6,114 bases of DNA from Campylobacter sp. (GCA_021203945.1 JAJQAF010000135.1:1-6114); one strand, 5' to 3'. Shown: positions 1 through 5,983, numbered from the stretch's first letter. The notes: generated from the sequence alone by a model not told the origin. Program-made: numbers and translations.

Positions 1-263
1 GATATAGGCTTCGCAACTCAACACAAGCTACTAGATTTAGAATTTGGGCGACAGAAACGCTAAATGAATATTTGGAAAAGGGTTTTAGCATAGATACGCA
101 AAGGCTCAAAAATCTGAATCAACCATTTGACACGGATTATTTTGATGAACTGCTAGAAAAAATCCGCGACATAAGATTACTAAAAGAAAAACTAGAAAAA
201 TTACAAATACAAAAACAAGGCTTAATGCAAAATTTACTAATCGGAAAGGTGAGGGTAAAATAA
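1..263 (+). pseudogene. rhuM: RhuM-family protein fused to an HsdS C-terminal tail (5' end outside window)
   Basis: The frame is open from base 3 and enters the window without a start, so the N-terminus lies upstream. The visible part begins YRLRNSTQATRFRIWATETL and continues with NEYLEKGF and FDELLEKIRDIR, the core of the RhuM (virulence protein, type I R-M associated) family. A normal RhuM continues after IRDIR with an ASE.RFYQKI-type stretch. Here it switches at about base 177 to LLKEKLEKLQIQKQGLMQ, then NLLIGKVRVK and a stop, which is the classic coiled-coil end of a type I specificity subunit (GLMQ-LLTGKVRV). I infer a deletion that joined rhuM to a neighbouring hsdS in frame. RhuM function is not established; genes of this family often sit in type I R-M loci. 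The fusion product probably has neither parent function. I am confident of the RhuM part and fairly confident of the HsdS tail. Confidence 0.75.
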
Positions 264-289
264 CAGAAGACAATAAGCTAAAACTATTT

Positions 290-658
290 ATGGAAGAGTT
301 AAAAATGCTTCAAGAAATAATTAAAAGAATGGCTGAAAATTCTTTTAAAATAAAGGCTTGGACTATAACATTAATAGTTACGGCGATAATTTTTAGAGGC
401 AAGATAGAGAATTCTCTAATTGCTTTGATACCGCTTGTGGCATTTTTTGTTTTGGATACATATTATCTTACAATGGAGCGAAATTTTAAAAAAATTTATA
501 ATAATAAAGTTGATAAATTTCATAAAGGAGATTTTGGAGATATTTTTAAATTTAAAATAGATAATGCAAATATTGTTTATGATATGATAAATGCTAGCAA
601 ATCAGCTAGTATTTGGCTTTTTTATGGTGGCATTTGCTTGCTTGGTTTCTTTGTTTGA
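290..658 (+). CDS. Small membrane protein, partner of the downstream TIR-like gene
   Basis: A 122-residue protein with hydrophobic segments at about residues 23-35, 42-60 and 106-122. A charged stretch (ERNFKKIYNNKVDKF) follows the second. The pattern IKRMAENSFKIKAWTITL, then a second membrane helix ending in LDTYYL and ERNFKKIY, matches in my recollection a small family (RMA.NSF.LKGW.VTL, then LDGYFLWQERLFRKLYD) seen next to TIR-like DUF1863 genes; I could not check this by search. The stop lies 18 bases before the TIR-like gene, so the two are likely co-transcribed. The start is uncertain: ATG at 305 has GGAAGAG six bases upstream (292-298) and is better supported than ATG at 290, which would give 117 residues rather than 122. 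A plausible role is a membrane effector or anchor for the TIR partner; that is inference. Confidence 0.75.
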   Translation: MEELKMLQEIIKRMAENSFKIKAWTITLIVTAIIFRGKIENSLIALIPLVAFFVLDTYYLTMERNFKKIYNNKVDKFHKGDFGDIFKFKIDNANIVYDMINASKSASIWLFYGGICLLGFFV

Positions 659-676
659 TTTTAAAAGGGTATAAAA

Positions 677-1159
677 ATGAGAAAAGTATTTTTTAGTTTT
701 CACTACGAAAATGATAACTGGCGAGTTCAGCAGATAAAAAATATGGGTGTTGTTGAAGGGCAAAATATTTGCAATTCAAATGATTGGGAAAAAGTTAAAA
801 GAGCTGGAGATAGTGCAATAAAAAAATGGATTGATGACAATATGTATGGTTGCTCTTGTATTATAGTTCTAATAGGTAGTGAGACATCAAACAGAAAATG
901 GGTTAATTATGAAATCAAAGAAGCTTGGAATAGTGGCAAAGCGATTTTTGGAATTTATATACATAATTTAAAAGATAAGAATAATAATACTGATACAAAA
1001 GGAAGAAATCCATTTGATAATTTTACATTACAATCAAACAATGAAAAATTATCAAACTATGTTGAAGTGTATGAGCCAAATAGATATAATGCTTATAATG
1101 ATATCTCTAAAAATTTAGAAAATTGGATAGAGCATGCGATGGAACATAAGCAAAACTAA
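677..1159 (+). CDS. TIR-like protein, DUF1863/ThsB-like
   Basis: A 160-residue single-domain protein. The N-terminal strand RKVFFSFHYENDNW, the stretch DWEKVKRAGDSAIKKWIDD, the core CIIVLIGSETSNRKW, VNYEIKEAW, and then GIYIHNLKDK are the hallmarks of the MTH538/DUF1863 TIR-like family, to which the Thoeris protein ThsB belongs. In ThsB-type TIRs a Glu in the helix after the strand-D loop is needed to turn NAD into a cyclic signal; E79, four residues after W75, is in the matching place. ThsB makes a cyclic ADP-ribose-type messenger on phage infection that activates an effector. No ThsA gene (SIR2/SLOG or Macro) is visible here; the only partner is the membrane protein just upstream. The AAAAGGG ribosome site at 663-669 fits the ATG well. 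Length is normal for the family and no damage is seen. The family call is strong; a role in defence is inferred from family and context. Confidence 0.88.
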   Translation: MRKVFFSFHYENDNWRVQQIKNMGVVEGQNICNSNDWEKVKRAGDSAIKKWIDDNMYGCSCIIVLIGSETSNRKWVNYEIKEAWNSGKAIFGIYIHNLKDKNNNTDTKGRNPFDNFTLQSNNEKLSNYVEVYEPNRYNAYNDISKNLENWIEHAMEHKQN

Positions 1160-1208
1160 AAGGATACCCAAAACAATTTCAAATCATAGTTGATTGAATA
1201 AAAAGTGA

Positions 1209-1286
1209 GATGAGAAGTTACGTTTTATGCAGCAAAATGCTATAAAAAGAGCAGGAAGTGTAAAAGGTAGAATTAGAAAGTTTTAA
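1209..1286 (+). pseudogene. Orphan C-terminal tail of an unidentified gene upstream of hsdR
   Basis: An open stretch of 25 codons (DEKLRFMQQNAIKRAGSVKGRIRKF is split here as DEKLRF, MQQNAIKRAG, SVKGRIRKF) follows an in-frame TGA at 1206. It ends in TAA at 1284-1286, one base before the ATG of the hsdR fragment. Such tight spacing is typical of the end of an operon gene ahead of the next one, so I read it as the remaining 3' end of a deleted gene. I do not recognise the family. An ATG at 1227 could make a 19-residue peptide, but it has no convincing ribosome site. The surrounding 1160-1287 stretch holds nothing else I can support. Confidence 0.3.
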
Positions 1287-1287
1287 A

Positions 1288-1557
1288 ATGAACGCCGACA
1301 TCACACTAGAAAAGGTTGTCCAACAAAACTGCATAAATTTGCTAAGGAATTTTGGTTACGAGTTTATCCCGCAAGGTTTAAATTTAACCCTAAGAGACGG
1401 AAAAACCAGCAATGTGCTTTTAAGCGGCATTTTAAAAGAGCGGTTAAACGCCATAAATAGCTACGAATACAAGGGACAAACTTATAAATTTAATCCAAAT
1501 AAAAACAAGATGGGGCAGTTGCAATCCCGTAAAATCATATATAAATTTAAACATTGA
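1288..1557 (+). pseudogene. hsdR: Type I restriction endonuclease subunit R, N-terminal fragment
   Basis: The 89-residue frame starts MNADITLEKVVQQNCINLL and contains LLRNFGYEFI, LTLRDGKTSNVLLSG, ILKERLNAINSYEYKGQTYKF. These match the start of type I R subunits (YLKNLGYEYI, LRNG..SEVIL, GILKEQLAKINSFEYKGKTYRF). After about residue 74 (KNKMG) it no longer resembles HsdR and stops after a short basic tail. A full HsdR is near 1000 residues and carries the PD-(D/E)XK nuclease and DEAD-box motor, all missing here, so the fragment cannot cut or translocate DNA. With the HsdS tail at the left edge it shows a type I R-M locus reduced by deletions. Ribosome site upstream of ATG is weak (AGAAAG). Confidence 0.7.
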
Positions 1558-1605
1558 GCTTATAAAAAGCCTAAAATTTGCATAGAATATGTCATCTTTC
1601 ACTAG

Positions 1606-1710
1606 CCGGCTCACCTGCTTTATCCAAACCGCTCACGCGAATTTTATGAGTATTTAAGCGTTTATATGAGCGATTGGGAGAAGAGAAAAGAAATTTTAGA
1701 AAGGGTTTAA
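1606..1710 (+). pseudogene. Orphan 3' gene remnant of unknown family
   Basis: Following an in-frame TAG at 1603, 34 codons read PAHLLYPNRSREFYEYL then SVYMSDWEKRKEILERV, and end in TAA at 1708-1710. The amphipathic, charged composition and lack of stops suggest a decayed true C-terminus rather than chance, but it has no start and no recognised family. It lies between the hsdR stub and the WYL regulator, in a 316-base stretch (1558-1873) without an intact gene. The rest of that stretch holds only the hairpin at 1774 and the regulator's promoter. Confidence 0.3.
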
Positions 1711-1773
1711 AATCGGTTGCAGATCAAACGTTTTAGACTAAAATATAAAATTTCCCCATGAGAACGGATTTAC

Positions 1774-1797
1774 GCCTTAATCAAGATTGATTTAGGC
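1774..1797. promoter_or_regulatory. Inverted repeat upstream of WYL regulator (operator or terminator)
   Basis: Arms GCCTTAATCA (1774-1783) and TGATTTAGGC (1788-1797) pair at nine of ten positions around an AGAT loop. There is no T run after it on the + strand, so it is a poor terminator in that direction. It lies about 75 bases ahead of the regulator's start and could be its own operator, since HTH-WYL regulators commonly bind inverted repeats near their promoters. The role is inferred. Confidence 0.35.
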
Positions 1798-1844
1798 AAA
1801 ATTACAGCTGCTAACAACGATAAGTTTTGTCATTAAATTTATGG

Positions 1845-1850
1845 TAAAAT
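1845..1850 (+). promoter_or_regulatory. Probable -10 box for the WYL regulator
   Basis: TAAAAT lies 23 bases before the TTG start, in an AT-rich stretch with T runs upstream and no clear -35 box, as is usual for epsilonproteobacterial sigma-70 promoters. The transcript would have a short leader with the AAAGGA ribosome site at 1862-1867. Confidence 0.45.
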
Positions 1851-1873
1851 ATTTCTTCGTAAAAGGATAAATT

Positions 1874-2758
1874 TTGCAAAGATCATACGACAAACTAAGC
1901 ACAAGACTGGCGCAAATTCTTATTAAGTTAAACAATGGCGAGACATTTAGCCTAAATGAGTTACAAGAAGAATTTAATATCAGCAAAAGAACAATCGGTA
2001 GGGATATAAAGGAAAGATTGAGCGATCTGCCTATAAAATTTGAAAACGGGCGTTACGGCATAGAGCCTTATGCTCTTGGCAAACTAAGCTTTAAAGACAT
2101 ACAAAAATTTGCGGCGCTTTGCGGTATAAAATCAATGTTTCCTTCACTAGATAAAAGCTTTATATCAGACATTTTAAGCGAAGAAATAGACCAAGTTTAT
2201 CTTATAAAAAGTCAAAATTTCCAAGACCTTGAGCAAAGCGGAGAGGAGTTTAAGGCTGTGAGCGAAGCTATAATCTCGCATCGCCGAGTTACCTGTGTCT
2301 ATAACGACAAACCAAGAACATTAAACCCATATAAACTTACAAATATTAACGGAATTTGGTATCTTTTGGCGGATGACGACGGCAAGCTTAAGAGTTTTAC
2401 ATTTTCAAAAATAGTACTCATTAGAGTGATTCAAACAACGTTTAAGCAAAACAATAATTTTATACAAAAGATACAAAATAGCGATATGAACTGGTTTTCT
2501 GATGAGATCATCAAAGTAACGCTTGAAATAAAACCACAAGCCGTTAGTTATTTTTTGCGAAAAAAAATCCTGCCGAATCAAAAAATCATCTCACAAGACG
2601 AAAGCGCCCTAGTCGTTTCTACAAACGTTTCATACGACGATGAAATTTTACGCATTGTGAAATACTGGCTACCGTTTATAAGGATAATTGAGCCTAAATA
2701 TTTGCAAGAAAAGCTACTAAATACGCTGAAAGAATATGTGAAAGATAGCGAAATTTAA
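1874..2758 (+). CDS. HTH-WYL domain transcriptional regulator
   Basis: A 294-residue regulator. Residues 5-65 form a winged helix-turn-helix of the DeoR/HTH_11 type, with recognition helix ISKRTIGRDI at about 36-45. The WYL domain follows at about 125-190, with NPYKLTNINGIWYLLADD containing the literal W162-Y163-L164, and FTFSKI downstream. The C-terminal stretch from about 213 on (VTLEIKPQA, then ILRIVKYWLP) fits the WCX extension. The family includes YafY-like proteins and the phage-defence regulators BrxR and CapW, which repress until a ligand, often a nucleic acid, binds the WYL domain. The TTG start is chosen because AAAGGA lies six bases upstream and the HTH begins right after it. The gene stands alone: downstream genes converge on it, and upstream genes are remnants. 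Its targets cannot be read from the sequence; the self promoter and the neighbouring defence cassette are candidates. No damage is seen. Confidence 0.9.
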   Translation: MQRSYDKLSTRLAQILIKLNNGETFSLNELQEEFNISKRTIGRDIKERLSDLPIKFENGRYGIEPYALGKLSFKDIQKFAALCGIKSMFPSLDKSFISDILSEEIDQVYLIKSQNFQDLEQSGEEFKAVSEAIISHRRVTCVYNDKPRTLNPYKLTNINGIWYLLADDDGKLKSFTFSKIVLIRVIQTTFKQNNNFIQKIQNSDMNWFSDEIIKVTLEIKPQAVSYFLRKKILPNQKIISQDESALVVSTNVSYDDEILRIVKYWLPFIRIIEPKYLQEKLLNTLKEYVKDSEI

Positions 2759-2764
2759 TCCGAA

Positions 2765-2797
2765 ACCGACGGACATTTTAGTGTCGGTCGTTTGTTT
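2765..2797 (+). terminator. Terminator after WYL regulator
   Basis: ACCGAC (2765-2770) pairs perfectly with GTCGGT (2783-2788). An alternative fold pairs CGAC and GACA with TGTC and GTCG around a TTTTAG loop. A T-rich tail, TTTGTTTT, follows at 2791-2798. The hairpin begins six bases after the regulator's stop, as expected for an intrinsic terminator. Confidence 0.65.
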
Positions 2798-2830
2798 TAC
2801 GGCTTAAAATAAGTATCGGAATTAAATTTA

Positions 2831-2876
2831 ATAAAAAGACCGCATTTAAGGGCTACATCAAGATTAGCTCTTAAAT
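2831..2876 (-). terminator. Probable terminator of the ravA-viaA operon
   Basis: On the - strand, ATTTAAGAGCTA pairs with TAGCCCTTAAAT at eleven of twelve positions (2844-2855 with 2865-2876) around a nine-base loop. A run of five Ts follows six bases later (2833-2837). The stem contains the TAA stop of the VWA gene. The gap before the T run makes it a less than ideal terminator. Confidence 0.5.
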
Positions 2877-4484
2877 TTTATTTAACCCCTCGGCAAACGC
2901 GTTCTTAGCCTGCACTAACTCTTGGATGCTATTTGAGTTTTGATTATAAATCCACTCGTTGTCAAAAAGCGTTTTCATCGTGCCGGCCGTATAGCCGTAA
3001 CCGATGACCAAAGAATTAAATTTAGTTTTAAGCTTGCGTTGCATTTGAATTTTATAAAGTAAATCTAGAGGCAAATTGCCCATTACAAAATCGGATATCA
3101 TCAATACATCGGCTTTTTCATAATTTTTTGTTTTAAGCATTTCCAAGGCATAGCGCAAAGCGGGTGTTGCGTCCGTTACGTCGTTAAAAGATAGCTTTAA
3201 AAAATTAATCAACCTTGCAAGCTCCATTTTGCCGCTTAGCTCAATGGTCGTAATTTTTGTTGAAAAATTTATCAAAAAACACTTTCTGTCTTGTTTGTTG
3301 GCTGTTTGTGCCAAAATAAGAGCGACGGCTTTGGCGATATTTTCAGGCGTTCCGCTCATCGATCCGCTCGTATCCACGCACAAGATCATGGAACCTAGTT
3401 TATATTGTATTTCGCACTCTTTTTGCACCTGTTTTTTATTCTCGCAAGATTGATATTCTATGCCTTCGAGCTTAAAGCACATTAGTTTTTTTTCAAGATA
3501 TTTTAGATCAAACAAAACCGACGCCGTCTCATCACAAATCAACGCAAGCTCGGACGGCAAAACATATTCTATCTCACTCCCCAGCCGCACGCCAATTATC
3601 TCTTCTTTTGAATTTTCATCCTTGATAGGCTTCGTGTCGGTTTGTATTTCCTCTACGCTTTGGATTTCTTGCGACTGCTCTACTTCTTGCATTTGACCTA
3701 AAAGTTCGGCTATTTTTTTAACGCCCTCGTCGTTTTCAAGATATTCTAGATATTGCATCATTAGTTTTGTGTCTTTTTGAGTTAGCGAACCTGCGCTATC
3801 GTCAAACCAAAATCCAAACTCCATCCCCAAAAAAGACAGTTGCTTACGCAGGCGGCGTATGCCTTGTAGCCATTTTCGTGCTATTTTTAAAAAATCCTTT
3901 CCAAAGTCCGCCGATGTTTTAGCGTTCCATTCGCCTTTCAGTCGCTCCACTTCATCCTGCCACTGCTCCAAAAGTAGTCCGGCGTAAATTTCATAATTGT
4001 TATTTTTCTCTTTTTCATCCGTCTGCTCTTGAGTGTTTTCTTGCTTTTGTTTATCAGCTTTTTGTTTTTTATTTTTTTTGAGTTTTTTAGCTTTTTGTTT
4101 TTCTAGTTCTTTTTGCCACTGCTCCAGAAGCATATTCGCATAAATCGCATCTTCATCGTCGTTTGCATTTTCTTGATTTAGTGCGTTGAGCCAAAATTTT
4201 TCGTTAAATGGGATATCGGAAAAGGCACAAAACTCCCGATAGTCTTTTATCAAAGCTTTGTTTAACCTTTTTAATTTGCTTTGGTAAAAAAATCGCCAAA
4301 ATTTTATCCTATCTTGATAAACTATATATGGATTTTCTTCTATCGCACCATCTACTCGTTCTTCTAACTTCGTAAGATGTTCTTGCAGTTTTTGCATAAG
4401 CTCCGGCTCGCATAAAATATCGCCATACGATTTTAACAGCTTATTTAGTATGTTCTCCTTTTCTTGGCTAAAAACGCTTAGCAT
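2871..4484 (-). CDS. viaA: ViaA-like VWA-domain protein, partner of RavA
   Basis: A 537-residue protein. The N-terminal two thirds are helical and charged, and the C-terminal third from about residue 362 is a von Willebrand A domain. Its metal site is D371-T-S373-G-S375 in ILCVDTSGSMSG, then T437-D438 in DVTDATPALRYAL, and D465 in VLMISDF. ViaA works with the MoxR ATPase RavA; in E. coli the pair interacts with respiratory complexes (Nuo, fumarate reductase) and raises aminoglycoside sensitivity. E. coli ViaA is 483 residues, and the surplus here equals a duplicated 52-residue segment (residues 114-182) rich in Lys and Gln. The start overlaps the end of the ATPase gene by seven bases (ATGCTAA), with a strong TTGGAGG four bases upstream (4489-4495), so expression can be coupled to or independent of the ATPase. 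The reading frame is intact, with a complete metal site. Confidence 0.88.
   Translation of the reverse strand: MLSVFSQEKENILNKLLKSYGDILCEPELMQKLQEHLTKLEERVDGAIEENPYIVYQDRIKFWRFFYQSKLKRLNKALIKDYREFCAFSDIPFNEKFWLNALNQENANDDEDAIYANMLLEQWQKELEKQKAKKLKKNKKQKADKQKQENTQEQTDEKEKNNNYEIYAGLLLEQWQDEVERLKGEWNAKTSADFGKDFLKIARKWLQGIRRLRKQLSFLGMEFGFWFDDSAGSLTQKDTKLMMQYLEYLENDEGVKKIAELLGQMQEVEQSQEIQSVEEIQTDTKPIKDENSKEEIIGVRLGSEIEYVLPSELALICDETASVLFDLKYLEKKLMCFKLEGIEYQSCENKKQVQKECEIQYKLGSMILCVDTSGSMSGTPENIAKAVALILAQTANKQDRKCFLINFSTKITTIELSGKMELARLINFLKLSFNDVTDATPALRYALEMLKTKNYEKADVLMISDFVMGNLPLDLLYKIQMQRKLKTKFNSLVIGYGYTAGTMKTLFDNEWIYNQNSNSIQELVQAKNAFAEGLNKI
3939..4145 (-). repeat. Internal 156-bp-period duplication in viaA
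   Basis: Residues 114-130 (IYANMLLEQWQKELEKQ) and 166-182 (IYAGLLLEQWQDEVERL) are copies 52 residues apart. At DNA level, TGCCACTGCTCCA occurs at both 3958-3970 and 4114-4126, exactly 156 bases apart. The two copies are separated by a low-complexity Lys/Gln/Glu linker (residues 131-163). The first copy's trailing KAKKLKKNKK suggests later drift or slippage. Confidence 0.75.
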
Positions 4485-5482
4485 AAAGCCTCCAAGCGTT
4501 CACAGTCGGCGATTTTAAGTTTTAGACTTCTGCTACGTTTTAAAAAGTCTTTTATGATCTCCTCTATCTCGCTTTTAGATACAAAATGACCTCCTAGCTC
4601 TTTTTTGTATTCGCTTAATTTTGTATTATTTGTCTCTAAAATAGCGTTTAAATTTAAGCGAATTTTTCTAACCTTATTTGATAAATTTACAGCAAGCTCA
4701 TCAACGTCCGTTTTTCTATCGCCCTTTTTATGGATAAATTTAGGTGTAAAAACATAGTCTTCAAAGTCATTGAAAATGTGTTTAATAACGCAATCGCCGT
4801 TAGAGTTAAATTGACACTCTACATTCCTATCTGGAATATTATTATAGTCCATTATCAAATTAAATTTTTTACCCGGTTTTAGATCTCTTAGTAAAATATA
4901 GCCACGACAATTGATGTAAGCGTTTCTGTCTCTATAAAACCGACCATCGACCTCTAAAGCCTCATTGCCATTTAAATCAACAGTATTTTTATATAAATGC
5001 TCTTGATAGAAAAGCTCTTGTTTTATCTGCTTTTCGGCTTCGTCTCTTTGTATATCAAGTAAAGCTATTTCATCGTCAAATAGGCGTGACTGCATAGCTT
5101 GCCTTACCACATTTTGCGTCGCTTCTTTATTTTCAGGTGTCGTCCATAAACAATACTTTAACAAAATCGTATCCGAATGATTGGTTTGTGCTCGTCCGTT
5201 GCAAAACGCCGAAGCTTTAAGAAGCATCGCCGCACGTTGCCAACGGCGATCGGATACATAGGGCATATTTTCTTGCTCGCTTAAAGCCTTGCGAATATTC
5301 TTGATAGTAAGCATAGTTTCGTCGCTCAACTTGACGTCGTAAATTTCTTTGCGCCACCTTTGTATCTCATCATAAGTTAATAATAAATTTCCGTCAATCC
5401 TTGCGCTATCCGCACTCGGACAGCTTGAAATTAGGGCGTTAAAGTTATTTTCGTCTTGAACGGGAGGAACTAGCAAACGCAC
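4478..5482 (-). CDS. ravA: RavA-like ATPase, C-terminal fragment (lid and LARA-like part)
   Basis: This is the rest of the ATPase, in phase with the N-terminal part; the first usable start in it is GTG at 5482, 21 bases after the stop, with no good ribosome site, so separate translation is doubtful. It holds the end of the AAA+ domain with sensor 2-like DRRW at fragment residues 78-81 (followed by QRAAMLLKASAF), a helical linker to about 165, and a beta-rich stretch at about 181-250 in the place of the LARA domain that binds LdcI in E. coli RavA. A charged helical end (to 334) completes the triple-helix bundle. Its stop overlaps the start of viaA by seven bases. Confidence 0.7.
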   Translation of the reverse strand: MRLLVPPVQDENNFNALISSCPSADSARIDGNLLLTYDEIQRWRKEIYDVKLSDETMLTIKNIRKALSEQENMPYVSDRRWQRAAMLLKASAFCNGRAQTNHSDTILLKYCLWTTPENKEATQNVVRQAMQSRLFDDEIALLDIQRDEAEKQIKQELFYQEHLYKNTVDLNGNEALEVDGRFYRDRNAYINCRGYILLRDLKPGKKFNLIMDYNNIPDRNVECQFNSNGDCVIKHIFNDFEDYVFTPKFIHKKGDRKTDVDELAVNLSNKVRKIRLNLNAILETNNTKLSEYKKELGGHFVSKSEIEEIIKDFLKRSRSLKLKIADCERLEALC

Positions 5483-5503
5483 AATGAAGCAATCGTATAG
5501 AGC

Positions 5504-5506
5504 TTA
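5504..5506 (-). other. Premature TAA inside ravA
   Basis: This is codon 160 of the ATPase gene. The expected codon is GAA or GAG for Glu in the QGLEALYDRF motif. Phase is kept on both sides, so no frameshift is needed to explain it. Confidence 0.75.
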
Positions 5507-5983
5507 TAAACCTTGATTTTCAGGCGGAACTTCGTTTGAAGCTACGATTAGCGACTTTAACGGCACGCTTAGCTTTTCGTTGCCGTTTTTAAAAATATGC
5601 TCGTTTATTATCGTTAGCAGGTTGTTTAAAATCGCAGGACCCGACTTCCAAATTTCATCTAAAAACGCAAAGTCGGCACTTGGTAAATACCCGTCAATCT
5701 TACGTATATATCTATCCTCTTTTAGCTCCTTAATGGAAACCGGACCGAAAATATCCTCGGGTGTGGTAAATCTATTCATAAGATATTCAAAATATTTTAC
5801 ATCCTTAAACGCCGACGAGAGCCTTCTGGCGATCAAGCTTTTAGCCGTTCCGGGAGGTCCGAATAAAAATGTATTTTGCCCTGAAATCGCACTTAAAAGG
5901 GCGATCGCCATTATCTGATCTCGCTCGTGCATATCAGCCGTAAGCGCACTTAATATCTCTTTAATCCTAGTTTGAATATCCAT
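5504..5983 (-). CDS. ravA: RavA-like ATPase, N-terminal fragment (AAA+ core)
   Basis: The 159-residue fragment carries the nucleotide-binding half of a MoxR/RavA AAA+ domain: Walker A GPPGTAKS at 42-49, the MoxR stretch TTPEDIFGPVSIKEL at 73-87, Walker B FAFLDEIW at 105-112 (D109, E110), and sensor 1 VASNE with N150. It ends at TAA (5504-5506) just before the arginine-finger helix. It therefore lacks box VII, sensor 2, the lid and the RavA-specific C-terminal part. If made, it could bind ATP at best and should not assemble into a working ring. The ATG has AAAGGA nine bases upstream and a TATAAT box 45 bases upstream. Confidence 0.85.
   Translation of the reverse strand: MDIQTRIKEILSALTADMHERDQIMAIALLSAISGQNTFLFGPPGTAKSLIARRLSSAFKDVKYFEYLMNRFTTPEDIFGPVSIKELKEDRYIRKIDGYLPSADFAFLDEIWKSGPAILNNLLTIINEHIFKNGNEKLSVPLKSLIVASNEVPPENQGL

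Larger units (their letters stand above)
4478..5983 (-). pseudogene. ravA: RavA-like MoxR AAA+ ATPase gene broken by one stop codon
   Basis: The two frames at 5504-5983 and 4478-5503 lie in the same phase, and together make 501 residues plus one internal TAA; E. coli RavA has 498. The sequence across the break reads PPENQGL, stop, ALYDCFIVRLLVPPVQDE, where the family has QGL-E-ALYDRF. A single G-to-T change in a GAA codon would create this TAA. The next unusual residue is Cys where the box VII arginine finger should be. I therefore read one gene with a recent nonsense mutation rather than two genes. The coupled start of viaA is intact. Confidence 0.8.

Noticed and set aside
1160..1873. Insertion sequence or phage remnant explaining the broken locus
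   Set aside because: No transposase-like peptide, terminal inverted repeats or target duplication seen; deletions explain the fragments.
1792..1986. 64-codon - strand frame across the regulator start
   Set aside because: Overlaps the regulator's promoter and HTH region, with low-complexity hydrophobic content and no ribosome site or family match.
3229..3696. Open + strand frames opposite the VWA gene
   Set aside because: They run antisense to a well-supported coding region, have no family features, and reflect its codon pattern.
5504..5506. Programmed readthrough or selenocysteine at the ravA internal stop
   Set aside because: The codon is TAA, not TGA, no stem-loop stands out after it, and the expected residue is Glu. 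A plain nonsense mutation is simpler.
5580..5918. 112-codon + strand frame opposite the ATPase
   Set aside because: Antisense to Walker A/B coding sequence with no recognisable domain.
4478..5983. Two natural genes forming a split ATPase
   Set aside because: The parts are in the same phase, the break falls inside a conserved helix, and the second part lacks a ribosome site.
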